DNA from: Flavobacteriaceae bacterium
Lineage (GTDB): Bacteria > Bacteroidota > Bacteroidia > Flavobacteriales > Flavobacteriaceae
Direction of reading: 5' to 3'
DNA: 64,000 bases
Assembly: GCA_023262185.1 (NCBI GenBank)
Contig: JALRDO010000006.1
Coordinates: 1-64,000 of the forward strand
In this document: piece after piece, positions 20,986 to 30,503 of the stretch
How positions within the stretch are numbered: the stretch's first letter is position 1
How the letters are laid out: the number at the start of each line of letters is the position of its first letter
The notes under the pieces: model-generated
Seen by the model: the letters and a program-made list of their open reading frames with translations, nothing else
The model's database searches: none
What the model was told of the DNA's origin: nothing
Position numbers and translations under genes: made by a program

Positions 20986-22596
20986 TCAAAGATTTTCAGA
21001 CACAATCAAATGAAGATTTCCATGAGAAGCTTCATTGCAAAAGGCCTCCAACAATGCATCAAAAAACGAAGGCCCCAACTTAGCGTAAATCACGCTTAAG
21101 TTCTCAAAGCGTTCATGAGGTATACCCATCGGGTAGAGTCTATCATAAAGTTTAACAAGGCGCTTCACTTCGTCCTGAAGCTTGCGCTTTTGTGCCTTAA
21201 GTAAGCGCTTCTCAAGGTGATCTAAACCTTTAATTTGCTTGTGTTCTTGTGCAGAAACCGCACCCATAAAGCTTTTATCGGTTTTTTCAGCCATCTCCTT
21301 TAAGGCTAAAAACTGCTCCTTTAACTGTTCACGCTGGGGGCTAAAGTCTATGGACAGGTCTGAAATTCTGCGAATCACGCTATTTACAAAGGCATCCTTT
21401 GAACGAATAAAGTCTTTGAATTCAGCCTGAAGAGCACCCATCTTACGGTACTCCTTAGTACTCATCCAGAATACAGAATTTCGAAGCACAAAAAGCGGAA
21501 AAGGGGTTAAAGCACTTTCAAATACGGCCTTGAGCTGCATAGAGTAGGCAAGCTCTCCACCTCCACCTATATAGGCCAAGTTCGGTAAAATGGTTTCTTG
21601 GTACAGCGGTCTCAACACTACGTTAGGTGAAAAACGTTCCGGAGCTTTCTCAAGGAGATCCAAGAGCTCCTCTCGTGTAAACTCAGTTTTAGATTCCGAG
21701 AGTCCAAATCCATTTTTAAGTCGCACAATCCTTTCTCTAGAGCCCTCTTCTAGATAGAACAAATTGATTTCTCTTGCATTGACTTGCGAGCCAAATCCTA
21801 AAGCAGCAAGATTCTCCGAGGTTTTATCCACTAAGGGTTTGGCAAAGGACTCTTCAAGCTCCCGTCGCATAACCGGTTTAAACAGTTGCTTCAATACTTT
21901 CTGATTGGGATCGATCACCACAAGCCCGTAGTGTTTGAACAGCTCGTGAACCAATTTAAACATCGCAGAAGCGAGCTTCTGAGAGCTCTGATAAGATTCC
22001 CGGAACAGATCAATTATGGTTTTTGCGTCTGGAGTATCCGGAAGGAGATCTTCAATCTTTGAAATCACATCTTGAAGGCCTTCTGTACTAAAAGCACCAA
22101 CGGCTCCTTTTTGTTTCGTATTCCAATTGAGTTTAACCTGTCCCAAGTGAATGTGATTGATCTCTTCATAGTCGTGATCTTCACTGGCCATCCAGTACAC
22201 CGGAACGCAATGCATATCTGGAAACTGCTTTGAGAGCAACTGACTCAGCTTTATGGTATGCAATACTTTGTAAACAAAGAACAAGGGGCCTGTAAAGATG
22301 TTCAATTGGTGGCCGGTGCAAACTGTAAAGGTGTTCTCGCGATCGAAAAGTTGAATATTTGCATCAACTCTTTTATCCACTAGGCCATGAGAACTGTACT
22401 GTGCGACAAGCGCCTCTTTAAGTGCTTTGCGATGTGTAAATGGGTAAGATTGGGATTTTAATAGCCGCTGTGAACCAAATGAGGCTAAGCTTGGTTGATT
22501 GGTGTAAAATTCCTCTGGCAAATCACCCTTAACATAGGCCCGCATAAGTGGAGAATGAAAGCCCGTTTCAGAAAAAGAAAGGTGATAAAAATCCAT
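20986..22596 (-). CDS. bshC: Bacillithiol biosynthesis cysteine-adding enzyme BshC
   Basis: Adds cysteine to GlcN-malate in the last step of bacillithiol synthesis. The Rossmann-core signature reads FTVCTGHQLNIFTGPLFFVY, followed by CVPVYWMASEDHDYEEINHI (split here: CVPVYWMASEDH then DYEEI). A long coiled-coil typical of BshC spans about 395-500 (EQLKEQFLALKEMAEK, KRLLKAQKRKLQDEVKRL). Length 536 aa matches the family. The gene stands alone, divergent from the M14 peptidase. A BstA/YfiT-like bacillithiol transferase is at 47937-48461, so the thiol is probably used in this organism. Confidence 0.93.
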   Translation of the reverse strand: MDFYHLSFSETGFHSPLMRAYVKGDLPEEFYTNQPSLASFGSQRLLKSQSYPFTHRKALKEALVAQYSSHGLVDKRVDANIQLFDRENTFTVCTGHQLNIFTGPLFFVYKVLHTIKLSQLLSKQFPDMHCVPVYWMASEDHDYEEINHIHLGQVKLNWNTKQKGAVGAFSTEGLQDVISKIEDLLPDTPDAKTIIDLFRESYQSSQKLASAMFKLVHELFKHYGLVVIDPNQKVLKQLFKPVMRRELEESFAKPLVDKTSENLAALGFGSQVNAREINLFYLEEGSRERIVRLKNGFGLSESKTEFTREELLDLLEKAPERFSPNVVLRPLYQETILPNLAYIGGGGELAYSMQLKAVFESALTPFPLFVLRNSVFWMSTKEYRKMGALQAEFKDFIRSKDAFVNSVIRRISDLSIDFSPQREQLKEQFLALKEMAEKTDKSFMGAVSAQEHKQIKGLDHLEKRLLKAQKRKLQDEVKRLVKLYDRLYPMGIPHERFENLSVIYAKLGPSFFDALLEAFCNEASHGNLHLIVSENL

Positions 22597-22664
22597 AGCT
22601 TCTTTTAGTAGAGGCTAAGATACGCAGTAAATTTCGTAGCTTTTGCACCCTTAAGAAACAAGCT

Positions 22665-25091
22665 ATGAGATCTTCTTTACTTCTATTTTTATTGGCCACT
22701 TACTTGAGTTGGGCACAACTGCAATCTCCAAAAGAATTTTTGGGGTATTCATTAGGTGACGCCTTTACGCGGCATCATGAAGTGGTGAGTTATTTTCAGT
22801 ATTTAGTCGACCAAAGACCCGATCAAGTGGTACTCCAAACTTATGGTAGCACCAATGAAAGAAGAAGTCTCCAAGTGGCCTTCATAGGGACACCAGAAAC
22901 TATAGCAAAACTAGAATCAATTCAAGCGGATCACCTTCGGTCTCTCACTGAAGGAGAAGCTTCAGACATAGGAATTGTATGGCTGAGTTACAATGTTCAT
23001 GGAAACGAAAGTGTGAGCACTGAAGCCTCAATGCAAACGGCTTATGAATTACTTACCTCCAAATCAGAATGGTTAAGCAATACCCTTGTGGTGATTGACC
23101 CTTGTATCAACCCTGATGGACGTGAGCGTTATGTCAATTGGTACTACCAGGCAAAAAACGAAGAAAAACAACCCGACCCCAATAGCAGTGAACATTTTGA
23201 ACCCTGGCATTCAGGAAGAACCAATCACTACGTTTTTGACTTGAATCGAGATTGGGTTTGGACCACCCAAACAGAAAGTAAAGCGCGATTAGCACTATAC
23301 AATCAATGGTTCCCACATATCCACGTAGATTTTCACGAACAAGGGGTCGACAGCCCGTACTATTTTGCTCCCGCGGCAGAGCCCATCCACGAGGCAGTAA
23401 CAGAATTTCAGAAAGATTTTCAAACTGAACTCGGTAGAAATCACGCAAAGTACTTCGATGAAAACGCTTGGCTTTTCTTCACCAAAGAACGTTTTGATTT
23501 GCTCTACCCTAGTTATGGAGATTCTTACCCTACCTTCAATGGAGCAATCGGAATGACGTACGAGCAAGGAGGTGGCGGCCGAGCAGGGTTGTCTATTTAC
23601 AATGGTGATGGAGATGCAGTCACCCTAAAAGATCGGATTGCCCACCACGTGACTACTGGATTATCTACCGTTGAAATGGCACATCTCAACACACAACGTC
23701 TCATTGAAAACGCAAAGCTTTATTTTGATTCTAGCACAAAATCCCACCAGACCTATGTTTTATCTGGTAAAGAAGATAATATCCATCAGCTCACCAAACT
23801 TTTAGATCGACACAAGATTACTTATGAGAAGGCACAACCAGCCCTAGTAACAGGATACGATTACCGAAGTCAGCGTCAAAAAAGACTTCAAATCGGTTCA
23901 GATCACCTTCTAGTTTCTACCCGGCAGTTTAAAGGATCATTGGTTCGTGTGCTATTTGAACGCGAAGCACAATTGAACGACTCGGTGACCTATGATATTA
24001 CTTCATGGTCACTTCCATACGCTTATGACTTAGAGGCCGTAGAAGTTGACAAAGACCTCAAAGGGTCGTCGTATACAGCAACAAAGCCTGTACCCCTTTC
24101 CTTTAACGAAAAGGCCTATGCCTATGCGATGAATTACAGCAGTTTTGAAGACCAAAAGGCTTTGAGTTTCTTACTGTCGAATGGGGCCCGTGTGCGCACC
24201 TCTTATGAAGCCTTTGAGATTGATGGTATGAAGTTTAATCCAGGAACTTCAATCATGCTCGTAAAAGAAAACCCAAATCTTAAAGAGCTCATGACTTTGT
24301 GTACCGATGAGTATTCAAGAACTTTTAAGGAGGTAAGTAGCGGTTTTGTCACGGCGGGTAAAGATTTTGGTTCTTCTGCGGTTCAACTTACTAAAGCTCC
24401 AAAGATCGCCTTATTAAAAGGTGATGGCATTTCATCGTACAACTTTGGTGAGTGGTGGTATTTTTTAGAGCATGATCTCAGTCAAAACATAGCCACAATC
24501 GATCACGATGCCATGAGAAGAGTAGATCTCAAAGGATACGATATCATCATCATGCCAAGTGGCAGCTATTCGCAATGGAGTGATGCCGAACTCAATCGCA
24601 TAAAAACTTGGGTCAGAGAAGGAGGACGTTTAATCGCTCAATCCGACGCCCTGTACACTGTCAGTAATTGGGATGGGCTCTCGCTTAAAGCAAAGCAATC
24701 TTCAACGAGTGACAGTGCTCCTATTTCCTATTCTCTTCAAGAGCGCAGCGCCATATCAGACAGAATTACAGGTGCCATTTTTAGAACAAAAGTGGATCGC
24801 ACACACCCCATCGCTTTTGGATACGCTTCTTCTTATTTCTCCCTGAAGCTAAGTGAAAACTACTTTGAGAAATTAAATCGAGGAACCATATTTTCTATCG
24901 AAGAAAACGGAAAACCTGTATCAGGCTTCGCTGGTGCGCGAACTGAAGAACCTTTAGAAAATTCTCTAGTGCTAGGAGCAGAACGTTTCGGAAGAGGCCA
25001 GGTGGTTTACTTCGTAGACAACCCTGTGTTTAGAGGTTTTTGGTATGGGGCAAAACAGGCCGTTGCCAATGCCTTATTTTTTGAGTTTTAG
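22665..25091 (+). CDS. Exported M14-family zinc carboxypeptidase with C-terminal GATase-like domain
   Basis: An 808-residue secreted peptidase. Signal peptide about 1-17. Zinc ligands are His112 and Glu115 in NVHGNESVSTEA and His224 in HIHVDFHEQG; RTNHYVFDLNRDW matches the substrate-binding arginine region, and TYEQGGGGRAG supplies the likely general-base glutamate. After about residue 570 comes a class I glutamine-amidotransferase-like fold (IALLKGDGI, YDIIIMPSGSYSQW, WVREGGRLIAQ) common in this bacteroidotal subfamily. No type IX secretion C-terminal domain is visible. A paralogue of the same architecture is at 45405-47936. The final TTAG shares bases with the stop of the convergent DUF5606 gene. 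Confidence 0.88.
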   Translation: MRSSLLLFLLATYLSWAQLQSPKEFLGYSLGDAFTRHHEVVSYFQYLVDQRPDQVVLQTYGSTNERRSLQVAFIGTPETIAKLESIQADHLRSLTEGEASDIGIVWLSYNVHGNESVSTEASMQTAYELLTSKSEWLSNTLVVIDPCINPDGRERYVNWYYQAKNEEKQPDPNSSEHFEPWHSGRTNHYVFDLNRDWVWTTQTESKARLALYNQWFPHIHVDFHEQGVDSPYYFAPAAEPIHEAVTEFQKDFQTELGRNHAKYFDENAWLFFTKERFDLLYPSYGDSYPTFNGAIGMTYEQGGGGRAGLSIYNGDGDAVTLKDRIAHHVTTGLSTVEMAHLNTQRLIENAKLYFDSSTKSHQTYVLSGKEDNIHQLTKLLDRHKITYEKAQPALVTGYDYRSQRQKRLQIGSDHLLVSTRQFKGSLVRVLFEREAQLNDSVTYDITSWSLPYAYDLEAVEVDKDLKGSSYTATKPVPLSFNEKAYAYAMNYSSFEDQKALSFLLSNGARVRTSYEAFEIDGMKFNPGTSIMLVKENPNLKELMTLCTDEYSRTFKEVSSGFVTAGKDFGSSAVQLTKAPKIALLKGDGISSYNFGEWWYFLEHDLSQNIATIDHDAMRRVDLKGYDIIIMPSGSYSQWSDAELNRIKTWVREGGRLIAQSDALYTVSNWDGLSLKAKQSSTSDSAPISYSLQERSAISDRITGAIFRTKVDRTHPIAFGYASSYFSLKLSENYFEKLNRGTIFSIEENGKPVSGFAGARTEEPLENSLVLGAERFGRGQVVYFVDNPVFRGFWYGAKQAVANALFFEF

Positions 25092-25528
25092 GCCTCTTCT
25101 CCTTTAGCGGCCTCTTCTTCCTTAGTAGTTTCTTTTTTGAACGAAAGAAGCTTTTTGCTTAGAAGTAAGTTGTACCAGCTCAGTACTTTTTTGATATCGC
25201 TTGCATAAACGCGGTCTTCATCGTAATTCGGAAGTACCTCGAAAAAGTAAGCTTCTAAATCAATTTTTGCTGCCTTTGGTGAGGTCGAGGCTTGCTTTCC
25301 GCCCTCTTTGTCGTAAATCAATTTGAACACTTCTAGCAAAGGCATCTCTTTCTCTAGGGTATATACAGCAATCTCGCTCAACATGCTTACCTTGGCACGT
25401 AAGGGTACCGTTACACGTTTTTGATCCTGAAGAGATTCTGCGACGAACCCACCTTTTGTTTGAGCTAAAAGTTTAAATAAGCCAGGGTATCCTGCTATAG
25501 AAATAATCGTTTCGAGTTCTTTACTCAT
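25088..25528 (-). CDS. DUF5606-family protein
   Basis: A 146-residue cytoplasmic protein matching the Bacteroidota-specific DUF5606 pattern: SIAGYPGLFKLLAQTKGGFV at the N-terminus, VSMLSEIAVYTLE in the middle and DYxxDRVYxSDIKKVLxWYN-like sequence (YDEDRVYASDIKKVLSWYN) near the end, with a Glu/Lys-rich tail. Its consistent position directly after def is a known Bacteroidota gene order. Function is unknown. Its start overlaps the def stop by 4 nt, so it is part of a ruvX-def-DUF5606 operon. Confidence 0.85.
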   Translation of the reverse strand: MSKELETIISIAGYPGLFKLLAQTKGGFVAESLQDQKRVTVPLRAKVSMLSEIAVYTLEKEMPLLEVFKLIYDKEGGKQASTSPKAAKIDLEAYFFEVLPNYDEDRVYASDIKKVLSWYNLLLSKKLLSFKKETTKEEEAAKGEEA

Positions 25529-26115
25529 CGTTTTTTGCTTTTTGTATAAAATTTCATGCGGTAGTCTGAATCTACCATCCCTCTACTAATTTTATCAAGT
25601 CGCCCTTTGATTAGTCGCTTCTTTAAGGGTGAAAGTTTGTCTGTGAATAAGACCCCTTCAATATGATCGTATTCGTGCTGAATGATGCGCGCTGCCAATC
25701 CCGAAAATTCTTCAACCCTTTCTTTAAAGTTCTCATCTAAATAACGTAGACGAATTACTGATGGCCGTGTAACATCTTCGCGAATATCAGGAATACTTAA
25801 GCATCCTTCTGTAAAAGAAAAATCATCTCCTTCCTCAGCGATCATCTCGGCATTGATAAACACCTTTTTAAAACTCTTCAGCACAAGTTGGTCACTAGGA
25901 GTAGCGTCTTCATCGTCAGCAAATGGGCTACCGTCAATCACAAAAAGTCTGATAGACTTGCCAATTTGTGGGGCAGCTAAGCCTACCCCATGAGCGTGAT
26001 ACATGGTTTCCCACATCGATTCAATCAATTGTTCTAAGCCCTCGTAATCCTCTGAAATAGAAAGTGCCTTTCGTTTTAACACTGGATCTCCGTAAGCAAC
26101 AATAGGAAGTATCAT
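25525..26115 (-). CDS. def: Peptide deformylase
   Basis: Removes the N-formyl group from nascent proteins. All three motifs are present: GVGLAAPQIG, EGCLSIP (Cys metal ligand) and QHEYDHIEG (two His ligands and the catalytic Glu). Length 196 aa fits bacteroidotal Def, which carries a small insertion (the acidic DEDATPSDQ segment). It is coupled to ruvX upstream and DUF5606 downstream by 4-nt overlaps. Confidence 0.97.
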   Translation of the reverse strand: MILPIVAYGDPVLKRKALSISEDYEGLEQLIESMWETMYHAHGVGLAAPQIGKSIRLFVIDGSPFADDEDATPSDQLVLKSFKKVFINAEMIAEEGDDFSFTEGCLSIPDIREDVTRPSVIRLRYLDENFKERVEEFSGLAARIIQHEYDHIEGVLFTDKLSPLKKRLIKGRLDKISRGMVDSDYRMKFYTKSKKR

Positions 26116-26522
26116 AAGCGGCTATCAAAATAAGATTGAAGAATTAAGATGGCACTCACCTCATCAATTACTGAACGGTTTTGACGGACCGATTTACGAG
26201 CGTTCATATCCACTAAAGCCTTAGACGCCATTTTTGAAGTAAAACGCTCATCCTGCCATACAATCGAAAGATTCAGGGCATTGACTATCTCTTGAACTTT
26301 CTTTTCAATAAACTCCATCGATTCAGAGGGTTTACCATTCATTTGAAGTGGTTTACCCACTACAAGAACCTCAATGGGCTCTTCGTTATGGAGTTGCGTC
26401 AAGGTTGAAAGAAGTTGCTTAGTTTCAACGGCAGAATAGCCTGAGGCGATTCCCAGGGAATTGTATCCCGAAGAAATTCCCGTGCGCTTTGTTCCAACAT
26501 CAAGTCCAACAACTCGTTCCAA
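26112..26522 (-). CDS. ruvX: Putative pre-16S rRNA nuclease / Holliday junction resolvase-like YqgF
   Basis: An RNase H-fold nuclease of the RuvX/YqgF family, implicated in 16S rRNA 5' end maturation. Visible motifs: RVVGLDVGTKRTGIS with the first acidic residue, VLVVGKPLQMNGKPSE, and WQDERFTSKMA followed by DEVSAILILQSYF with the last acidic residues. Length 136 aa is standard. It is the first gene of the ruvX-def-DUF5606 operon and is divergent from dapD. Confidence 0.93.
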   Translation of the reverse strand: MERVVGLDVGTKRTGISSGYNSLGIASGYSAVETKQLLSTLTQLHNEEPIEVLVVGKPLQMNGKPSESMEFIEKKVQEIVNALNLSIVWQDERFTSKMASKALVDMNARKSVRQNRSVIDEVSAILILQSYFDSRL

Positions 26523-26582
26523 GAGGCATTATTTTGCCACAAAAATAGGTCAATTTGAACTGTCACAAACTCAGGGTCAATG

Positions 26583-26590
26583 TATCTTTG
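26583..26590 (+). promoter_or_regulatory. Candidate -7 promoter element of dapD
   Basis: TATCTTTG matches TAnnTTTG and lies 16 nt before the dapD ATG, implying a leader of about 10 nt. No clear -33 element at the standard distance. Confidence 0.45.
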
Positions 26591-26606
26591 CAAAAAATAG
26601 AAGTCA

Positions 26607-27425
26607 ATGCAAGCGCTAAGAAAAAGAATAGAAGATGCCTGGGAAAATCGTGAACTCTTAAATGAAAAAGACTATCAAGATTCCATTCGTGAGGTCATTG
26701 ACCTTTTAGATGGTGGCTCATTGCGCTGTGCCGCTCCTAACGATAGCGGAGAGTGGATTGCAAATGAATGGGTGAAAAAAGCAGTAGTCCTCTATTTTCC
26801 GATCCAAAAAATGGAGACCCTAGAGGCCGGCATTTTTGAATATCACGATAAAATTCCTCTGAAGAGAAATTATGCTGAAAAAGGGGTTCGAGTAGTACCG
26901 AATGCCGTGGTAAGGCACGGGGCTTACGTTTCGAATGGCACGATATTGATGCCCAGTTATGTGAATATAGGTGCCTATGTAGACGAAGGTACTATGGTTG
27001 ATACTTGGGCAACGGTTGGGAGCTGTGCTCAGATCGGAAAGAATGTACACCTTTCAGGTGGTGTTGGCATCGGAGGCGTTCTAGAACCGCTTCAGGCTAC
27101 CCCAGTGATTATAGAAGACAATGCATTTTTAGGGTCCAGAAGTATTGTCGTTGAGGGCGTTCGTGTAGGCAAAGAAGCAGTACTAGGTGCAAATGTGGTG
27201 CTCACAGCATCTACAAAAATCATCGATGTCACTCAAGATGAGCCCGTCTACTATCAAGGTGAGGTACCTGCTCGAAAAGTGGTTATTCCTGGCACCTATA
27301 CTAAAGAGTTTAACGCCGGATCGTATGGAGTTTCATGCGCACTGATCATCGGAGAACGCAAAGAGAGCACTGATAAAAAAACTTCGTTGAACGACGCGTT
27401 GAGAACCTATGGTGTTTCAGTCTAA
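26607..27425 (+). CDS. dapD: 2,3,4,5-tetrahydropyridine-2,6-dicarboxylate N-succinyltransferase
   Basis: Succinylates tetrahydrodipicolinate in the succinylase branch of DAP/lysine synthesis. A left-handed beta-helix with hexapeptide repeats runs from about residue 95 to 230 (VVPNAVVRHGAYVSNGTILM; PSYVNIGAYVDEGTMVDTWA; GVGIGGVLEPLQATPVIIED). The N-terminal helical part (WENRELLNEKDY) is typical. Length 272 aa. Divergent from ruvX with its own promoter candidate. lysA, the final step of the pathway, is at 36039. Confidence 0.96.
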   Translation: MQALRKRIEDAWENRELLNEKDYQDSIREVIDLLDGGSLRCAAPNDSGEWIANEWVKKAVVLYFPIQKMETLEAGIFEYHDKIPLKRNYAEKGVRVVPNAVVRHGAYVSNGTILMPSYVNIGAYVDEGTMVDTWATVGSCAQIGKNVHLSGGVGIGGVLEPLQATPVIIEDNAFLGSRSIVVEGVRVGKEAVLGANVVLTASTKIIDVTQDEPVYYQGEVPARKVVIPGTYTKEFNAGSYGVSCALIIGERKESTDKKTSLNDALRTYGVSV

Positions 27426-27468
27426 AACCACATAAAACACTACCTTTACCGGACTCTTAGGACGAATA

Positions 27469-28911
27469 ATGCCTTCACATCGTATCGAAAAGCTTCCTAA
27501 AGCACTAGAGCACCCCATATTTGCAAAAATTGGTCAGATTGCTGATGCATTAAATCTTGAATGCTATGTAATTGGTGGCTATGTTCGAGATCACCTGCTC
27601 GGGCGTCCTTTCAAATTTGATATAGATATTGTCACGCTCGGCAATGCCATTGATTTAGCGGAAGCCCTTAGTCAGTCTCTAGAAGGAAATCCAAAAGTGT
27701 CGATTTTTAAAACCTTCGGTACAGCGATGCTGAAGCACAATGATCTTGAGCTAGAGTTTGTTGGTGCACGAAAAGAAAGCTACCAATCAGATTCTAGAAA
27801 GCCGATCGTCACAGACGGTACACTTGAGGACGATCAAAATCGAAGAGATTTTACCATTAACGCTATGGCTATCTGTTTGAATACTGGCCGTTTTGGCGAG
27901 TTCTTAGATCCATTTAATGGTATTGAACATCTTAACGAAAAACGAATCGTTACCCCATTAGAGCCTGAGATTACCTTCAGCGACGATCCTTTAAGAATGC
28001 TAAGAGCCATTCGTTTTGCAGCGCAATTGAACTTTGAAATCGATCCGATTACCCTAAAGGCGATTGAGGCTCAAAAAAAGCGCATTACTATTGTATCCAA
28101 AGAGCGTGTCGTTACAGAGCTTCACAAAATACTGGCAACAGAAAAACCTTCTATAGGTTTCGGCTTACTAGGGAATTCAAAACTTCTACCCCTTATACTA
28201 CCTGAACTGAGTGCCTTAAAAGGCATCGATGAAATTGAAGGGATGACCCATAAAGACAATTTCTGGCATACCTTAGAAGTGGTCGACAACCTGGCATCAG
28301 TTAGCGACAACCTCTGGTTGAGATGGGCGGCCCTTTTACACGATATAGGCAAGGCGCCCACCAAGCGTTTTGACGAGAAGAATGGATTTAGTTTTCACGG
28401 TCACGAATTCGTCGGCTCAAAAATGGTCTACAAACTATTCAAACGTTTGAAAATGCCGCTAAACGATTCGATGAAATTTGTTCAAAAGATGGTGCTCATG
28501 AGCTCTAGACCCATTATCATCTCTGAACAGTTTGTAACCGATTCTGCAGTAAGAAGACTTGTTTTTGACGCAGGAGATCACATAGAAAGTCTCATGATGC
28601 TTTGCGAGGCAGACATTACCACCAAGAATCCGAGAAAACAAAAGCGCTATAAGGAGAATTTTCAAAGGGTGCGGGCAAAAATTCAGGAGGTAGAGGAGCG
28701 TGATCGCATCCGTAATTTTCAACCTCCCGTAGACGGAGCAGAAATTATGGAAGTCTTCGATCTCCAGCCCGGAAAAGAGATTGGCATCCTCAAAGAAGCC
28801 ATTAAAGAGGCTATTCTTGAGGGTGAGATTTCAAACGATTATGAAGAAGCCAAAGCCTTTATGTTCGAGAAAGCCAAGAGCATGGGACTAAAGCCAAAGC
28901 AAGATGTATAG
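27469..28911 (+). CDS. cca: CCA tRNA nucleotidyltransferase with HD domain
   Basis: Adds or repairs the 3'-CCA of tRNA. N-terminal pol-beta fold: VIGGYVRDHLLGRPFKFDID with the catalytic DxD (DID), and RRDFTINAMAI. The middle holds tRNA-binding helices (LRMLRAIRFAAQL). A C-terminal HD phosphohydrolase domain carries WAALLHDIGKAPT and FHGHEFVGS. Length 480 aa is normal for the Bacteroidota version. It follows dapD by 43 nt and overlaps ctaA by 8 nt. Confidence 0.93.
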   Translation: MPSHRIEKLPKALEHPIFAKIGQIADALNLECYVIGGYVRDHLLGRPFKFDIDIVTLGNAIDLAEALSQSLEGNPKVSIFKTFGTAMLKHNDLELEFVGARKESYQSDSRKPIVTDGTLEDDQNRRDFTINAMAICLNTGRFGEFLDPFNGIEHLNEKRIVTPLEPEITFSDDPLRMLRAIRFAAQLNFEIDPITLKAIEAQKKRITIVSKERVVTELHKILATEKPSIGFGLLGNSKLLPLILPELSALKGIDEIEGMTHKDNFWHTLEVVDNLASVSDNLWLRWAALLHDIGKAPTKRFDEKNGFSFHGHEFVGSKMVYKLFKRLKMPLNDSMKFVQKMVLMSSRPIIISEQFVTDSAVRRLVFDAGDHIESLMMLCEADITTKNPRKQKRYKENFQRVRAKIQEVEERDRIRNFQPPVDGAEIMEVFDLQPGKEIGILKEAIKEAILEGEISNDYEEAKAFMFEKAKSMGLKPKQDV

Positions 28912-29962
28912 AACCCGCTTTTTACTTCACGCCACCTTGACAGTAATCTATCTGGTCATTATTGCCGGAGCTGTGGTGCGTATGACCGGCAGTGGAATGG
29001 GTTGCCCAGATTGGCCAAAGTGTTTCGGATATTATATACCTCCTACAGAGGCTGATGCCCTCGAATGGAAGCCAGAGCACGTATATAAAAAGGGACAAGT
29101 CATCATTAAAGAAGAAAAACTTGAAGTTGCTCAACGAGACTTTACCTCAACTGCTATGTATAATCCCTTAAATTGGGAAGTGTATACCAAGCACGACTAT
29201 GCGCTCTTCAACCCTTGGCATACTTGGATCGAATACATCAACCGTCTCTTAGGTGCCTTGGCAGGTTTATTCACCTTAGCACTATTCATCAGCACCCTAA
29301 TTGACTACAAAAAGAGCAAAAAACACATTGTGATCGCGGGCTTCGTTTTATTCGGAATCCTCTTTCAGGCCTGGTTAGGTGCTACTGTTGTGTATTCTGA
29401 ACTTAACCCACTAAAGATTACCCTTCACATGCTCATGGCACTAGTGCTTGTGGCATTGCTCTTTTACCTTAAATCACAGATCGATTCAGAACAGCTTGAG
29501 ACCACTGAGTTAAAGCCTCATAGGCCTTTATTGATTGCTGCCCTTATGTTGACGCTCCTCCAGGTTCTTTTTGGCACCCAGGTGCGACAAAGTGTCGATC
29601 ATTTTATAGATAATGGAAACCCTATAGCCAACTGGATCCAAAATGCTCCGGTTCTTTTCTATGTGCATCGCTCATTTTCTATAATCGTACTTATTATAAA
29701 CGGAATGCTCTATTATCGCTTGAAAAAAACATCACCTTTAAATTTCACCTATTATCAAGTGGTGTTAGGCCTAATCCTAATTGAGGTCGGCACAGGTATC
29801 GCGATGACTTATTTCGAGTTTCCGTTTTCTTCTCAACCTTTGCATTTGGTAATTGCTTCGCTATTATTTGGGGTTCAAGCCTATTTAGTGATGAAAACTA
29901 GTGGTAGATTAGCTCCCTCTAATTCCAAAAACCTATGTTGTATAAAATTCGAGTCATCTTAG
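28904..29962 (+). CDS. ctaA: Heme A synthase (COX15/CtaA family)
   Basis: Oxidises the C8 methyl of heme O to make heme A for cytochrome oxidase. About eight transmembrane helices; GAVVRMTGSGMGCPDWPKCFG after the first helix is the family signature (residues 22-42, CPDWPKC shown). Heme-ligand histidines are visible in WIEYINRLLG context (NPWHTWIEY), ITLHMLMAL and YVHRSFSI. Length 352 aa matches the type with an enlarged first periplasmic loop. The start overlaps cca by 8 nt and the 3' end overlaps the next gene by 28 nt in another frame. Confidence 0.92.
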   Translation: MYRTRFLLHATLTVIYLVIIAGAVVRMTGSGMGCPDWPKCFGYYIPPTEADALEWKPEHVYKKGQVIIKEEKLEVAQRDFTSTAMYNPLNWEVYTKHDYALFNPWHTWIEYINRLLGALAGLFTLALFISTLIDYKKSKKHIVIAGFVLFGILFQAWLGATVVYSELNPLKITLHMLMALVLVALLFYLKSQIDSEQLETTELKPHRPLLIAALMLTLLQVLFGTQVRQSVDHFIDNGNPIANWIQNAPVLFYVHRSFSIIVLIINGMLYYRLKKTSPLNFTYYQVVLGLILIEVGTGIAMTYFEFPFSSQPLHLVIASLLFGVQAYLVMKTSGRLAPSNSKNLCCIKFESS

Positions 29963-30489
29963 ACGCAGAAGAGGATATTTTTCGCGATTTGGCGGTATCC
30001 GATCGCATTAGCTTAGAGGATTTTCATATTGCCATTGCACAATCCTTCGGATTCGATCTCAGCGAAATGGGCACCTTTTTCGCTGCAAATGAAGAATGGA
30101 TTCAAGGGGTTGAATACCCTATTGTTGACATGGGTTTTGAAGATGATACCGTCATCATGCGAGACACTCCTTTAGGAACCTTGTTGAATCAAGAGAGTCC
30201 AAGGCTAATTTACGTTTACGACCTCTTGAACATGTGGAGCTTTTTTGTTGAGTTAGCAAAAATCGAAGATGGTGAACCGAGTGAAACTACCGAGTTGCTC
30301 TTTAGTTTCGGCACCCTTCCGGATCAGGCTCCTGAAAAAAGCTTTAATTCAGAACGATCTTCTTCCATGGATACAGACGATGACCTCTATTCTAGTGAAG
30401 AATGGAATGAGTATGAATTCGGAGATGAATTCGAAGACGGCTATGGCGACGACTTCGGATCTATGGACGACTATAGCGACGACTATTAA
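29935..30489 (+). CDS. pRiA4b ORF-3-like (TnpR passenger family) protein with acidic tail
   Basis: The N-terminal about 130 residues match the family called plasmid pRiA4b ORF-3-like / IS1096 passenger: LYKIRVILDAEEDIFRDLAV, then LEDFHIAIAQSFGFD and LIYVYDLLNMWSFFVELA. The C-terminal about 45 residues are almost all Asp, Glu, Ser and Tyr, so the tail is probably disordered. Despite the family name there is no transposon here; chromosomal single copies are common in Bacteroidota. The start lies within ctaA's 3' end (28-nt overlap), which the conserved LYKIRVILD beginning supports. Function unknown. Confidence 0.78.
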   Translation: MLYKIRVILDAEEDIFRDLAVSDRISLEDFHIAIAQSFGFDLSEMGTFFAANEEWIQGVEYPIVDMGFEDDTVIMRDTPLGTLLNQESPRLIYVYDLLNMWSFFVELAKIEDGEPSETTELLFSFGTLPDQAPEKSFNSERSSSMDTDDDLYSSEEWNEYEFGDEFEDGYGDDFGSMDDYSDDY

Positions 30490-30503
30490 ACCGACCACCC
30501 TCT

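Noticed and set aside
29935-30489. Mobile element suggested by the TnpR-passenger family name
   Set aside because: No transposase, terminal repeats or target duplication are present; chromosomal copies of this family are common.
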